Assembly: GCF_008635795.1 (NCBI RefSeq)
Contig: NZ_VWRQ01000018.1
Span: 91,855-155,854 of the forward strand
DNA from: Paenibacillus tepidiphilus
GTDB lineage: Bacteria; Bacillota; Bacilli; Paenibacillales; Paenibacillaceae
Length of the DNA stretch: 64,000 nucleotides
Direction of reading: 5' to 3'
Each line of letters begins with the position of its first letter. Within the stretch, counting starts at the first letter, position 1. Below the pieces are notes generated by a model. That model saw nothing but the letters and a program-made list of their open reading frames with translations, searched no databases and was not told the origin of the DNA. Shown one piece after another: positions 49,901-57,016 of the stretch. Made by a program: the position numbers and the translations under genes.

Positions 49901-52173
49901 AGCATGGAACTGCCGCAGCTGCTGGATGGGACTGGAATAAGCTGGAGCTCCCCCTGGACAAGCCGGTGCATATCTTATTTGAAGAACAGGCTGAGGCAAC
50001 GCCGGAGAGTGTGGCCCTGATTTATGCCGGACAGGTTATGACCTACCGCGAGCTGAACCGGAGAGCCAATCTGGTGGCCCATACCTTGCTTGAGCTGGGC
50101 ACCCGCAGAGAACAAATCGTCGCGATTGTGATGGAACGTTCCTTCGAGGTCATGATCGGCATGCTGGGCATTCTGAAAGCAGGGGCGGCGTTTCTGCCGA
50201 TTCATCACGAGGATCCGGCGGAACGCATCCACTCGGTCCTGGCCGATACCGGGGCAGAGCTGGTCCTGACCCACAGGAGCTGCCGTGGAGATTGGCTGGA
50301 TGACCGGATTCAGGCGCTGGAGGTCGATATTCTTTGCGGACAAGACCAGGATTACGGAAACCCCGGGTTGTTGATCACCCCTGCAGATTTGGCATATATG
50401 ATCACGACCTCCGGCTCGACGGGCAAGCCGAAGGGTGTGCTCATTGAGCATGGAGCTTTTACAAGCCGGGTCGTATGGGTGTGGAAGCAGTTGGCATTAA
50501 CCGGGACGGATACATTGCTGAGCAAAGGTTCGTACACGTTCGATGCGTCGCTGCTGGAGCTGTTCGGCGGGTTTGTATGCGGTGGAAGGCTGGTGCTCTT
50601 GGAAGCAGGCTATGAGAAAGACGCCCGTCTCATCATTGACGCCATTGAAGAGCACGGGGTAACGGCAACGTTCTTCCTGCCGACGGCCATGTCCATGTTC
50701 TTGGCCGGATTGTCGCCGGGTGCGTCCGGCAGAGTGGCTTCCCTCCGCTCCGTGATGGTAGGCGGAGAGCAGCTGATGCAGGAGCAGGCCCGCGAATTCT
50801 TCATCAAGGTGCCGGGCGCTTCGCTGATCAACCTGTATGGTCCAACGGAAGCGTGTATCTTCGCCACCGCCTATAATTGCTCGCCGCAGGCGCTGGATAA
50901 GCGGATTCCCATCGGTTATCCGGTAGGAAGCACGCAGGCCTATATTCTGGACGATGCGCTGCGCATCGTACCGGATGGCCAGACCGGCGAGCTGTGCCTT
51001 TCCGGCCCGGAGCTGGCCAGAGGATATTGGAACCGCGACGAGCTGAATGCGGAGAAATTTATTGCCAGTCCGTTTGCCCCGGGCGAGCGGCTGTACCGGA
51101 CGGGCGACCTGGCACAGCGCTTGCCCGGTGGGGAGATTCTGTGTCTGGGACGGACGGATAATATGGTCAAAATCAAAGGATACCGGATCGAGCCCGGGGA
51201 GATTGAGGATTGCCTGCTGCAGCATCCGGCCATCGGGCAGGCGGCGGTCATCGACTGCACGGACGATCACGGGCATAAATACCTCGCCGCTTATCTGTTG
51301 ACCCAGGCGGATTGCACCGTCAAGGAGCTGCGGGAATTTCTGAAGCGGAGCCTGCCGGAATACATGGTGCCGGCCAAGTTCTTCGCTCTGGAGAGGGTGC
51401 CGTTCACTTCCGGCGGCAAGCTAGACCGTAAAGCAATCCGCAGCATGGGGGCGGAGCTGCCCTCAGGGCAAATATTCGTGGAGCCTGCGGGAGCCATAGA
51501 GCTGAAATTAGCCGCTCTGTGGGCAGAGCTGTTCCGGGGAGGCGCCATTGGAGCGGAAGACCACTTCTTTGAGCTTGGCGGAGATTCTCTGATGGCCTAC
51601 AGATGGTCTTTCCTGATTGAGAAGCTCTTTGGAGTAGAGGTTCGGCTGCATGATTTCTTCCGCTTCCCGACGTTACGGAGCATGGCGGAACATCTGGCCG
51701 AAAGAATGAACTCCGCGGAAACTTCGGTTGAGGACTTGGCTGCCTCACAGGCCCATTCATTTTCGGCTCCGATCCCTAAAGCGCCCGCAAGCCCGTATTA
51801 TCCGGCATCCTCCGCGCAGATGAGGCTCTTCATTCTTCATGAACTGAACAAAGAGGACTTAAGCTATAATCTGCCCGGCGCCATGCTGCTGGAGGGAAGC
51901 CCGGATTGGGGCAGGGTTGAGCGCACGCTGAACAGGCTGATCCGGCGGCATGAGAGCCTGAGAACAAGCTTTGATGTGATCGACGGCGTCATTGTGCAGA
52001 ACATTCACGACTCTTTTGCGCTGCCAGTTGAATACATGGAGACGGACGAGACGGATATCGGAAACATCTTGACGGGGAAAGCACGGCTGCAGAGAACGGA
52101 CAAGCCGGGCAAGAGCCATGCGCTGTCTTCAGTCAAAATTGAAAAAAGCGAGCGCAGAAGAAGGGGAGATTAA
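40912..52173 (+). CDS. Giant PKS-NRPS: KS-DH-KR-ACP-C-A-T-(truncated C)-A-T-(C N-lobe fragment)
   Basis: A GTG start after GGAGG; 3753 residues. KS Cys205 lies in TACSSS, with HGTGT and NIGHLDHCAG. The DH has H707 (HVVAGRSIVP) and HPALLD (His873, Asp878). KR (TGGTGG near 1206) and ACP (GGDSL) follow, so the C2 unit should become alpha,beta-unsaturated. C1 has D1725-H-I-I-A-D-G, retaining the catalytic His. A1 pocket D-V-E-S-I-G-T-V-C-K is close to the bacitracin lysine code, so a lysine-like residue is predicted. After T1 (GGQSL) the next C domain lacks its first ~100 residues and begins at the RPFDL-equivalent motif, yet keeps HHIITDG (2661-2667). A2 (D-A-L-F-M-G-L-I-F-K, unassigned) and T2 (GGDSL) follow. 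The protein ends with about 100 residues of a C-domain N-lobe (3627-3723) and a basic tail. The two partial C domains are complementary at the same breakpoint. Confidence 0.88.
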   Translation: MSKLQLNLADLKLSEADYAGSGPNRPQQFRDEDIAVIGIACKIAGSGDAGQFWESLREGRDAIRPFPEARKKNLQELYHAGYLDENTAMFEGGYLDEVDVFDYSFFHLSPNEANLMDPNQRMFLQTAWTAIEDAGYGGGRLAGSSTGVYVGFGSDMGEEYKRLIAELSPASLNASIPGNIHSMIASRIAYLLDLKGPSMLVDTACSSSLVAVHLACRALRQGECDFAVAGGVKLSLLPVKQGSGGGLGVGSSDDRTRTFDDKSDGTGGGEGVVAVLLKPLKRAVRDRDHIYAVVKGSAVNNDGTSAGITSPNSLAQEDVLARAWADAGIHPERLEYIEAHGTGTKLGDPVEIDGIRKAFRRYTGRKQFCGIGSVKTNIGHLDHCAGIAGFLKAVLSLKHKELPASLHFTEPNARIAFMDSPVYVNERLRVWESGGAPRLCGVSSFGLSGTNCHVVLEEAPLTADTVLNTTAPEDSGELTGELALFSLSARSETALSAYLEAYRSYLQDEENRHSLRDLCYTANTGRGHYACRAAVLCSSRGELAQKLAQLQESLHGGGSLLSGEIAPGVYYGRHRTVSLRKEKEAGDLTVDEQRELSRESEAVLQQQTEYDRKLMQTGRLYVAGADIAWERLYENEARYRVPAPVYPFERHHCWVVPDEGAATGKSRKPAQAASLHPLLDQRLAETENQAIFVTSFSVERHWVLSEHVVAGRSIVPGTAYLEMVQAALQACGRSGEALELRDILFVSPLIVDQGETREVQTILRWEEEEIEFTVLSCGEPPGPAEERSWIRHAQGKASYSTGSGRSVNMDELRSQCRVQEITIAEDAEDGAGAFEFGPRWNALRRIEAGTDRVLAELSLSRPFRADLEQYRLHPALLDAAVGVTSQSLGTGLFLPLTYRKLRIYDSLPEHFYSYAVKKQGSKQNGELLTVDVLIMDDTGRLLLEIEDYTVKRVRAGEVQAGPPAEDRLYHRIAWTSVDSEQGAAKISASARIWPQAQAVIMFTDESPLAASLVRRLRGEGQQVIEVKRGEGFARLGGGTYICGGSKAEFARLFAEEECMRPGTLLYLWGADPWVSDESLLLTFLHLTQAVTGKLNAELLVIARSAYEVTGTETLIMPEHAALYGLAKVAQQEDSGLACRCIDVDGTAEPEDVLAAMAMGDSPYLLALRDGKCYAEELQWTEPGEPADSGESAGAGLTVRDGGVYVITGGTGGLALEVGKRLASRASVHLAFIARTALPPKEAWATADAADTDPRAFRSIQAYLAMESAGAVVEYIQADMADEESLDRFFTGLRHKAGGIHGVIHAAGNAGAGVFALKEDEGFCQVLLPKIQGTRILDKLTEQDDLDFLLLFSSVSSVFGGPGQSDYTAANAFMDAYAEHRNRSGKKTIAIEWASWSETGMAVDYKVDLNSSWFRGLRTGEALDALEEILKHPAPRMMVGRLNYTQAAQLEAAMPVGLSAGIRSALGRYRNRRSGPKSGTPQRRSFSIQGRGSGIYSDSERTIAGIWAEVLGHEQVNLYDNFYELGGDSLLAGKIVAMMNNTLTKKTEIGDLFRYLTVEELAGYVDDGAPAWSRPAAGAEPPQTGLPAQETALEPAGNREYYLATSAQRQFYLIRQMAGESTLNNLCSAMILSGPLDVERLENALQQVVKRQSSLRTSFEMQGEELVQKVLKEAPFELEFADADNREYREYIREFVRPFDLNAAPLFRARLIRVSAERHLFMLDVDHIIADGASIGILLSDIIQLYSGQELPELPVQYTDYALWLNERLQGAELDRQEQYWLNLFHDEWPVLELPTDSPRPPEMNYAGDVYNLELGEEVTAKVKTAASGSGVTLFMLLFAAYAVLLAKYANKEELVIGTPSAGRERKETEPLVGLFINTLALRSAPSGGKRFADYLQEVKALALEAYEHAEYPHGMLLQKLHLERDASRNLLFDVQFISQNFAGEPLSVDQLQFEPMEAKVEAVHVDLTLIWYERDGRLRFRFEYATQLFTERTIARLGVYFEHLLGEIISDPSRPIGQISLVPGQQQEELLTEMKGIPIAVPQHMLVHQLFERQAEAAPDNIAVICGGRSFTYKELNDRANSLACALRSFGLAPDDRVGLLVERTVDRIASMLAVMKAGAAYVPMEPEYPQERLAYIINDSGMALLMAPSHLSGAVAFEGPVIDITDESLYTGGPAQPECHTAPHNLAYILYTSGSTGMPKGVMVEHRNVVHYISSFRHEFTLSGSDVILQQASYAFDVSVEEIFPILSAGGRIVIIQPEELLDIRRLQALIREHRVTLLSTSPFVLNELNQLPPLDSVRIFISGGDVLKGDYVSSLIRYAQVYNTYGPTEGTVCAAYYRVEAAEPRPLPIGRPIANTAVYIMNASLEPQPPGVPGEICIAGGGVARGYLNQPALTNRQFILHPWKPGERLYKSGDLGRYLPDGSLQFLGRIDQQLKIRGYRIEPGEIEAALLRHPSVTDSIVTGYSGITGTTEIAAYYVSDREVQATEWKDCLKTALPEYMIPGVYIRMAALPLTANGKVNRRELPLPDRGASAGLNPAEPSTPTEQKLVQMWSETLQKEGIGTTDDFFLLGGQSLLAMKLLYLINKEWQVEMGLRDFFRASTVRGLAAWIENAGGLAGPEAPDNRDGLATPFNLRGGPPLRTKIIRTGAGKHVLYMDMHHIITDGLSQDIIMSEFAELYAGRELPELPLQYKDYASWQRSLAAGGQYREQEQFWLGQFAEPVRELRLPLDYPRPLSRKGEGGAVSLRLGFDTASRLKRFAIEQDTTVFMLLFAIYNILLGKISGQEDIVVGVPVSGRSHASLNPIVGMFVNTLAIRNRPKSGLSAAEFVREVKERFLLAYTHQDYPFEALVGKLNVSGEADRNPLFDTMFSFANEAMAAAIALPGLSIAPCETEYTGAQFDLTVVATMMKEDLELRFQYDTELFKAETVQSLTRDFLVVLEAVLSGPAITIGEILLDNGPANEVAAAADAGTMESIREEDRCTAESAEIRQPADEHGTAAAAGWDWNKLELPLDKPVHILFEEQAEATPESVALIYAGQVMTYRELNRRANLVAHTLLELGTRREQIVAIVMERSFEVMIGMLGILKAGAAFLPIHHEDPAERIHSVLADTGAELVLTHRSCRGDWLDDRIQALEVDILCGQDQDYGNPGLLITPADLAYMITTSGSTGKPKGVLIEHGAFTSRVVWVWKQLALTGTDTLLSKGSYTFDASLLELFGGFVCGGRLVLLEAGYEKDARLIIDAIEEHGVTATFFLPTAMSMFLAGLSPGASGRVASLRSVMVGGEQLMQEQAREFFIKVPGASLINLYGPTEACIFATAYNCSPQALDKRIPIGYPVGSTQAYILDDALRIVPDGQTGELCLSGPELARGYWNRDELNAEKFIASPFAPGERLYRTGDLAQRLPGGEILCLGRTDNMVKIKGYRIEPGEIEDCLLQHPAIGQAAVIDCTDDHGHKYLAAYLLTQADCTVKELREFLKRSLPEYMVPAKFFALERVPFTSGGKLDRKAIRSMGAELPSGQIFVEPAGAIELKLAALWAELFRGGAIGAEDHFFELGGDSLMAYRWSFLIEKLFGVEVRLHDFFRFPTLRSMAEHLAERMNSAETSVEDLAASQAHSFSAPIPKAPASPYYPASSAQMRLFILHELNKEDLSYNLPGAMLLEGSPDWGRVERTLNRLIRRHESLRTSFDVIDGVIVQNIHDSFALPVEYMETDETDIGNILTGKARLQRTDKPGKSHALSSVKIEKSERRRRGD
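52161..52168 (+). promoter_or_regulatory. Shine-Dalgarno that selects a TTG start for the terminal NRPS
   Basis: AAGGGGAG lies 6 nt before the in-frame TTG at 52175, just after the stop of the giant synthetase. The upstream in-frame ATG at 52118 has no such site. Confidence 0.75.
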
Positions 52174-52174
52174 C

Positions 52175-55100
52175 TTGGAGTATCAGCTGTACGAAACATC
52201 TTCGGCGCAAAAAAGACTGTTCCTGATCGACGGTATGCTGGGCGTAAATATTATATACAACATGCCGAGCTGCCGGAGAATCGAGGGGCCGCTCGATCGG
52301 GTAAGGCTTGAAGAAGCTCTGCAGGCTCTTGTGCAGCGCCATGAGGGCTTGCGCACATCTTTTGTGCTGAAGGACGGGGAAGTGCTGCAACGGGTAGACT
52401 CTACGCTTACCGCCGCTTTAAGCATCCCGGATCATGGAACGCAGACGATTGACGGGCACATGGCAGCCTTCATCCGCCCCTTCACTCTGGAACAAGCGCC
52501 GCTCTGGAGAGCGGAGCTTGTCCGGCTGGGAGAGGACAGCCATCTGTTTCTGTTCGATATTCATCATATTATTGCGGACGCCGTAACCATTGAGATCATC
52601 TTTGCTGAGCTGATGGCCTTCTATCAGGGACAGGAGCTTGCACCGCTGGAGTTCCAATATGTAGATTACGCGATCTGGCATAACGATCAGCTCAAGGAAG
52701 TGAACATCCGGAAGCAGGAGGAATTCTGGCTCTCCCAGTTTGCAGACGGCGTCCCGGTGCTGGATCTGCCCTTCAGCAGAAACGGACAGTGGGCGAATTA
52801 TGAGGGCCGCTCCGCATCCCTGGAAATTCCGCCTGAACTCGCCGGTTCATTCCGCTCGCTCTGTCTGCGCTACAATGTAACGCCCTATATCCTTATGCTG
52901 GCCGTGTACGGCGTGCTGCTCGCCAAATATACGGGCCAGGAGGATCTGGTGATCGGGACGCCGGTGGCCGGACGAACCCATGCCGAATTTGAGGGAATCG
53001 TCGGAATGTTCGTGAATACGCTGGCACTGCGCCACAAGCCGGCAGGGCACAAGAGGTTCTCCGACTATCTGGATGAAGTAGCCGACCATACCTTTATGGC
53101 TTTGGAGAATCAGGATTATCCGTTTGAAATGCTGGTGGAGAAGCTAAACCCGGAACGGATCAGCGGCAGAAATCCGCTGTTTGACGCCTGCTTTTCCCTG
53201 GAGAACCGTCAATCTGCTGCGGAAAGACCCGTTCAAGGCCTGGGGTTCGAACCGCATGTCTTCGAGCACCGGATCGCGAAGTTTGATCTGAGCCTGTTCA
53301 CTTACATGACGGATGACGCGATCATTCTGGAGTTTGAGTACCGGCGGATTTGCTTTACAGAAGATGCCGTGCAGCGCATGCTTCGTCATTTCAGCCGGAT
53401 TCTGGAGTCTGTGTGTGCCGATCCCGATCTTCCGATCAGCCGTCTGGAGATGCTGACGGAAGAAGAAGGGCAGCAGCTTCTCCTGGATTTCAATGCTTCC
53501 CGCCGGGAATATCCGCAGGAGCACACCATCCACCGTTTGTTCGAGCAGCAGGCCGAGCGGAGCCCGGACAGCATTGCGGTTCAATACGGGGAGGCCAGGC
53601 TGACCTACAGGGAATTAAACGAGCAGGCCAACCGGCTGGCCCGGGTGCTTGTGGACAAGGGAGTGGGGACGAATGAGATCGTATGTGTGCTGGCGCATAC
53701 CTCCCCCGAGACCATTGTCGGCATCCTGGCGATCCTGAAGGCGGGGGCCGCTTATTTGTCCATCGATCCGGATTATCCTTCCAAACGGATTACGTATCTG
53801 CTGGAGGACAGCAAGGCCAGAATCTGTCTATGCCCCCAGGGCAGAGCCTATGATATCCCTTCATCAGGCGTTCTTTTCCTTCCGGTAATGGTGAACCGTT
53901 CGCTTTGTGCCGATAATTTGCCGTCACCGGGAAGACCGGATGATCTGATGTATGTGATCTATACCTCCGGTTCCACCGGAACGCCGAAGGGGGTAATGCT
54001 GGAGCACCGGAATCTGGCGCGGATCGTTATGGATGCTGGAGAATTGGTTGTCTATCCCGAAGACCGGGTGCTTCAGACCTGTTCCCTGGCGTTTGATGTG
54101 TCTGTGTATGAAATCTGGGGCACGCTCGTTAAAGGCGCCACCCTCTGTCTACTCCGTAAAGAGGAGCTGCTGGATACTGAAGCACTGCGCCGCAGAATGA
54201 ACCAGTACGGCATCACCGTCTCCTGGTTCACAGCGCCGCTGCTCAACCAGCTGGTGGATATGGATGTAACGGTATTCACGGGTCTGCGCTGCATCATTAC
54301 GGGAGGAGAAAGTCTGTCGCCGCGCCATACCCGTCTGCTGCTTGACAGTCAGCCGGAACTGATGCTGCTTAACGGGTACGGCCCCTCGGAAAGCACTATT
54401 TATACTTCCTTCTACAATGTTACGGAGGTTGACGGCGACAATATCTCCATCGGCAAGCCTGTGCCGAATACCCGGGTTTATATTTTGGATAAACAAGACA
54501 TGCTTCAGCCTGTCGGACTTCCCGGCGAATTATGCATCGGCGGAGACGGCTTGGCCCGCGGATATTTAGGACAGCCTGAGCTGACGGCAGAGAAGTTCGG
54601 CCCTGACCCCTTTAACCCCGGCGGCAGAATGTACCGGACCGGGGACAAGGCCAGATGGCTGCCCGGGGGGATGCTGGAATATCTCGGACGCTTCGACCAC
54701 CAGGTGAAGATCAGGGGCTACCGTGTCGAGCTCGGTGAAATCGACGTGCAGATCACGAAGCTGGAGGGCGTCCGGGAAGCTGTGGTTACCGTCCAGACGG
54801 ATGCTTCGGGGACGAAATGCCTGTGCGCCTATGTCGTGGGCAGTCTCCCGGTGGAGCAGCTCCGCAGGCAGCTGGCGAAGACCCTGCCGGAATATATGGT
54901 GCCCTCGTACCTGATCCCGATGGAGAGCCTGCCCCTGAATACAAATGGAAAAGTGGACCGGAAGGCGCTGCCTGCTCCGGAGACGGTCCTGTCACGGGAT
55001 TCAGCGGATGTCATAGCTGCACTGACACCTGTAGAACAACAGCTTCAAGCCATGTGGTCAGAATTGTTCGGAGCAGCCCAGGTAGGCCTGGACGATAATT

Positions 55101-56092
55101 TCTTTGCCCTGGGCGGGCATTCCTTGCTGGCGGCCTCCCTGGTGTGGGAGATCAACACCCGCCTGGAGGTCCAATTCTCCTTAGGCGACATCTTCAGTTA
55201 TCCGACGATCAGGGAACTGGCTGCACGGATCAGTGATCTGGAGGGCCACCGGTTGACGCAGGAAATATCGGGGGCTCCGGACAACGGATACGGCGCCTTA
55301 CCGGAGCAGCCGGCTTCGCCGGCTAGATGTATCCTGCTGAAGCCCGGTGACGACGAGGGACGGCAGCTGTTCTTCATTCACGACGGCAGCGGGGGAGTCG
55401 GCGCTTACCGGGAGCTGGCGGACCGGCTGGAGCGGTGGAATTGCCGGGGAATCAGTCTGGATCTGTCGGAGGAGCAGGCTGCGGGGCCCCGCTCAATTGA
55501 AGAGGCGGCCGGCCTTTATCTGGCTCAAGTGCAGGCGGTACAGCCCCGTGGCCCGTATTATTTGGCCGGATGGAGCCTGGGCGGCACCATCGCGTTCGAA
55601 ATGGTCCGGCAATTGGAGGAAAGGCAGGAGGAGGCAGCCTTGCTTACGCTCGTGGATACCTTGCCTCCCGGCGATCACGGCCACGACAGCTTTGAGGAGG
55701 ACATCCTCCGGCTGGAGAGCCTTGCGCCGGATGCCCAGGAATGGAATACGGCGTTTCCGGATGCAGCACTTCCGCTTATTTCCGGCTTTGAACGGTTGAC
55801 GCCGCGCCAGCGGCTAGGCAAGCTGCAGGCCATCCAGCATTGGATAACGCTGCAGCAAGCCTACCGTCCGAAAGGTCCGATCAGCTCGCCGGTGATCCTG
55901 CTGGTCCCGGAGCCATTCAGGAAGGGGATGGGCAAGCGCTGGAAGCAGCATTGCAGAGGCGGATTAGAGGTGCATGGAACAGAGGGAGACCATTATTCCA
56001 TGATGCATCCGGAGCATGCGGGCGCCATCGGCTCCATTCTGCTTGATTCCCTGAATGCCAGACTGACCGTCAAGCACGGGGAATCCATATGA
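52175..56092 (+). CDS. Terminal NRPS module: C-A-T-TE
   Basis: A 1305-residue protein starting at TTG 52175. The C domain spans about 4-440 and its motif is H130-H-I-I-A-D-A: both His and the Asp are kept but the Gly is Ala. The A domain (about 455-960) has pocket residues D-V-Y-F-I-G-G-I-Y-K, which I cannot assign. The T domain has GGHSL. The thioesterase (about 1090-1300) starts IHDGSGG and has the nucleophile in GWSLGG (Ser1134), an Asp candidate in LVDTLPPGD and a His in EGDHYSMM. This is the chain-release module and the co-linear end of the assembly line. Release could be hydrolysis or macrocyclisation; the sequence does not decide. The stop overlaps the type II TE start (ATGA). Confidence 0.9.
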   Translation: MEYQLYETSSAQKRLFLIDGMLGVNIIYNMPSCRRIEGPLDRVRLEEALQALVQRHEGLRTSFVLKDGEVLQRVDSTLTAALSIPDHGTQTIDGHMAAFIRPFTLEQAPLWRAELVRLGEDSHLFLFDIHHIIADAVTIEIIFAELMAFYQGQELAPLEFQYVDYAIWHNDQLKEVNIRKQEEFWLSQFADGVPVLDLPFSRNGQWANYEGRSASLEIPPELAGSFRSLCLRYNVTPYILMLAVYGVLLAKYTGQEDLVIGTPVAGRTHAEFEGIVGMFVNTLALRHKPAGHKRFSDYLDEVADHTFMALENQDYPFEMLVEKLNPERISGRNPLFDACFSLENRQSAAERPVQGLGFEPHVFEHRIAKFDLSLFTYMTDDAIILEFEYRRICFTEDAVQRMLRHFSRILESVCADPDLPISRLEMLTEEEGQQLLLDFNASRREYPQEHTIHRLFEQQAERSPDSIAVQYGEARLTYRELNEQANRLARVLVDKGVGTNEIVCVLAHTSPETIVGILAILKAGAAYLSIDPDYPSKRITYLLEDSKARICLCPQGRAYDIPSSGVLFLPVMVNRSLCADNLPSPGRPDDLMYVIYTSGSTGTPKGVMLEHRNLARIVMDAGELVVYPEDRVLQTCSLAFDVSVYEIWGTLVKGATLCLLRKEELLDTEALRRRMNQYGITVSWFTAPLLNQLVDMDVTVFTGLRCIITGGESLSPRHTRLLLDSQPELMLLNGYGPSESTIYTSFYNVTEVDGDNISIGKPVPNTRVYILDKQDMLQPVGLPGELCIGGDGLARGYLGQPELTAEKFGPDPFNPGGRMYRTGDKARWLPGGMLEYLGRFDHQVKIRGYRVELGEIDVQITKLEGVREAVVTVQTDASGTKCLCAYVVGSLPVEQLRRQLAKTLPEYMVPSYLIPMESLPLNTNGKVDRKALPAPETVLSRDSADVIAALTPVEQQLQAMWSELFGAAQVGLDDNFFALGGHSLLAASLVWEINTRLEVQFSLGDIFSYPTIRELAARISDLEGHRLTQEISGAPDNGYGALPEQPASPARCILLKPGDDEGRQLFFIHDGSGGVGAYRELADRLERWNCRGISLDLSEEQAAGPRSIEEAAGLYLAQVQAVQPRGPYYLAGWSLGGTIAFEMVRQLEERQEEAALLTLVDTLPPGDHGHDSFEEDILRLESLAPDAQEWNTAFPDAALPLISGFERLTPRQRLGKLQAIQHWITLQQAYRPKGPISSPVILLVPEPFRKGMGKRWKQHCRGGLEVHGTEGDHYSMMHPEHAGAIGSILLDSLNARLTVKHGESI

Positions 56093-56787
56093 AGAAGCTG
56101 TTCTGTTTCCCTTATGCCGGAGGCAGCGCTGCCGGGGCCTATACAAGGTGGAGGACGAAGCTTCATCCAGATATCCTGCTGGTTCCGGTGGAGCTTCCCG
56201 GCAGAGGCGCGCTGTTTGCAGAGCCCTTTTATTCATCGATAGAGGAGACGGTCGACGGACTCTTCCGGAAGTATTGCCGTGATTTTGCGGCTGGAGAATT
56301 CGGCTTCTGGGGCCACAGCATGGGCGGAATTATTGCTTATGAGCTGGCCAGGAAGCTGGTTCAGGCGGACGGACCGTATCCCGTACATGTCATTGTCTCC
56401 GGGAATAAGCCGCTGCATCTCCGGGAAGCGCCGGTGCCCATTCATCAGCTGCCTGACCGGTATTTCATCGAAGAAATCATTAAATTTGACGGAACGCCCA
56501 GCGGATTCTTTGACAATCCGGCCTATACGGAATTGTTTCTGCCAATTCTGCGGAATGATTTTAAGATGATCGATAACTACCACTACCGGGATTCCGGCGA
56601 TGCCTTCAATATCCCGCTGACTGCCCTGATGGGAAGCAAGGAGAACATCAGGGACAGTGAGCGGAGCAGATGGAGCGAATTAACGGGCGGCGAATGCCGG
56701 ACGGTGACGCTTTCGGGCGGCCACTTCTTTATCTTTGAGCATGCAGATGACATCGCACAGATCATTAATGACGCTCTGGTTCCATAA
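56089..56787 (+). CDS. Type II (editing) thioesterase
   Basis: A 232-residue alpha/beta hydrolase. It starts KKLFCFPYAGGSA, has PVELPGRG and the nucleophile in GHSMGG (Ser77), and ends with SGGHFFIFEH carrying the catalytic His. These are the marks of discrete RifR/SrfAD-type thioesterases that remove misprimed acyl groups from carrier proteins. It is the last gene of the cluster, coupled to the terminal NRPS by a 4-nt overlap and followed by a terminator. Confidence 0.95.
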   Translation: MKKLFCFPYAGGSAAGAYTRWRTKLHPDILLVPVELPGRGALFAEPFYSSIEETVDGLFRKYCRDFAAGEFGFWGHSMGGIIAYELARKLVQADGPYPVHVIVSGNKPLHLREAPVPIHQLPDRYFIEEIIKFDGTPSGFFDNPAYTELFLPILRNDFKMIDNYHYRDSGDAFNIPLTALMGSKENIRDSERSRWSELTGGECRTVTLSGGHFFIFEHADDIAQIINDALVP

Positions 56788-56803
56788 TTCAGCAATCCCC
56801 CTT

Positions 56804-56850
56804 AAACCGCCTCCCGGACAGCCAAGTTGTCTAAGGGGCGGTTTTGTTTG
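56804..56850 (+). terminator. Rho-independent terminator at the end of the NRPS/PKS operon
   Basis: AAACCGCCTC (56804-56813) pairs with GGGGCGGTTT (56835-56844), with an inner GACA/TGTC pairing and a T-rich run following. It lies 17 nt after the type II thioesterase stop and marks the right end of the biosynthetic operon. I see no comparable terminator inside the preceding 56 kb. Confidence 0.88.
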
Positions 56851-56919
56851 AGGAATTGGTTTAATTTTATGGAAAATTATATGTTTCTGCTCCAAAAGAA
56901 TTATTTTTTTAGTTCTCTC

Positions 56920-56948
56920 TTTACAGAACAACATTCTCTTTCTATAAT
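56920..56948 (+). promoter_or_regulatory. Sigma-A promoter of the peptide ABC uptake operon
   Basis: TTTACA (56920-56925), a 17-nt spacer, then a perfect TATAAT (56943-56948), about 70 nt before the start of the solute-binding protein gene. It shows that the downstream operon is transcribed independently of the biosynthetic cluster. Confidence 0.82.
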
Positions 56949-57016
56949 GTGAACTATCGGCTATTAATCATACTTAGCGGGTAGGAATTGTAGAAGATAA
57001 TAATTGGAGAAAAGAG

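Noticed and set aside
52118..52174. ATG at 52118 as start of the terminal NRPS
   Set aside because: No ribosome binding site precedes it and it overlaps the giant synthetase. The TTG at 52175 has AAGGGGAG at good spacing and begins next to the C domain.
51990..52175. Sequencing frameshift explaining the C-domain fragment at the end of the giant synthetase
   Set aside because: The next gene starts its own complete C domain at once. There is no room in any frame for the missing ~330 residues, so a simple frameshift cannot be the cause.
10217..55200. Substrate assignment for the A domains with pockets DPQNIAIINK, DALFMGLIFK and DVYFIGGIYK
   Set aside because: None matches a code I know well enough. 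Only the glycine and lysine-like calls are supported.
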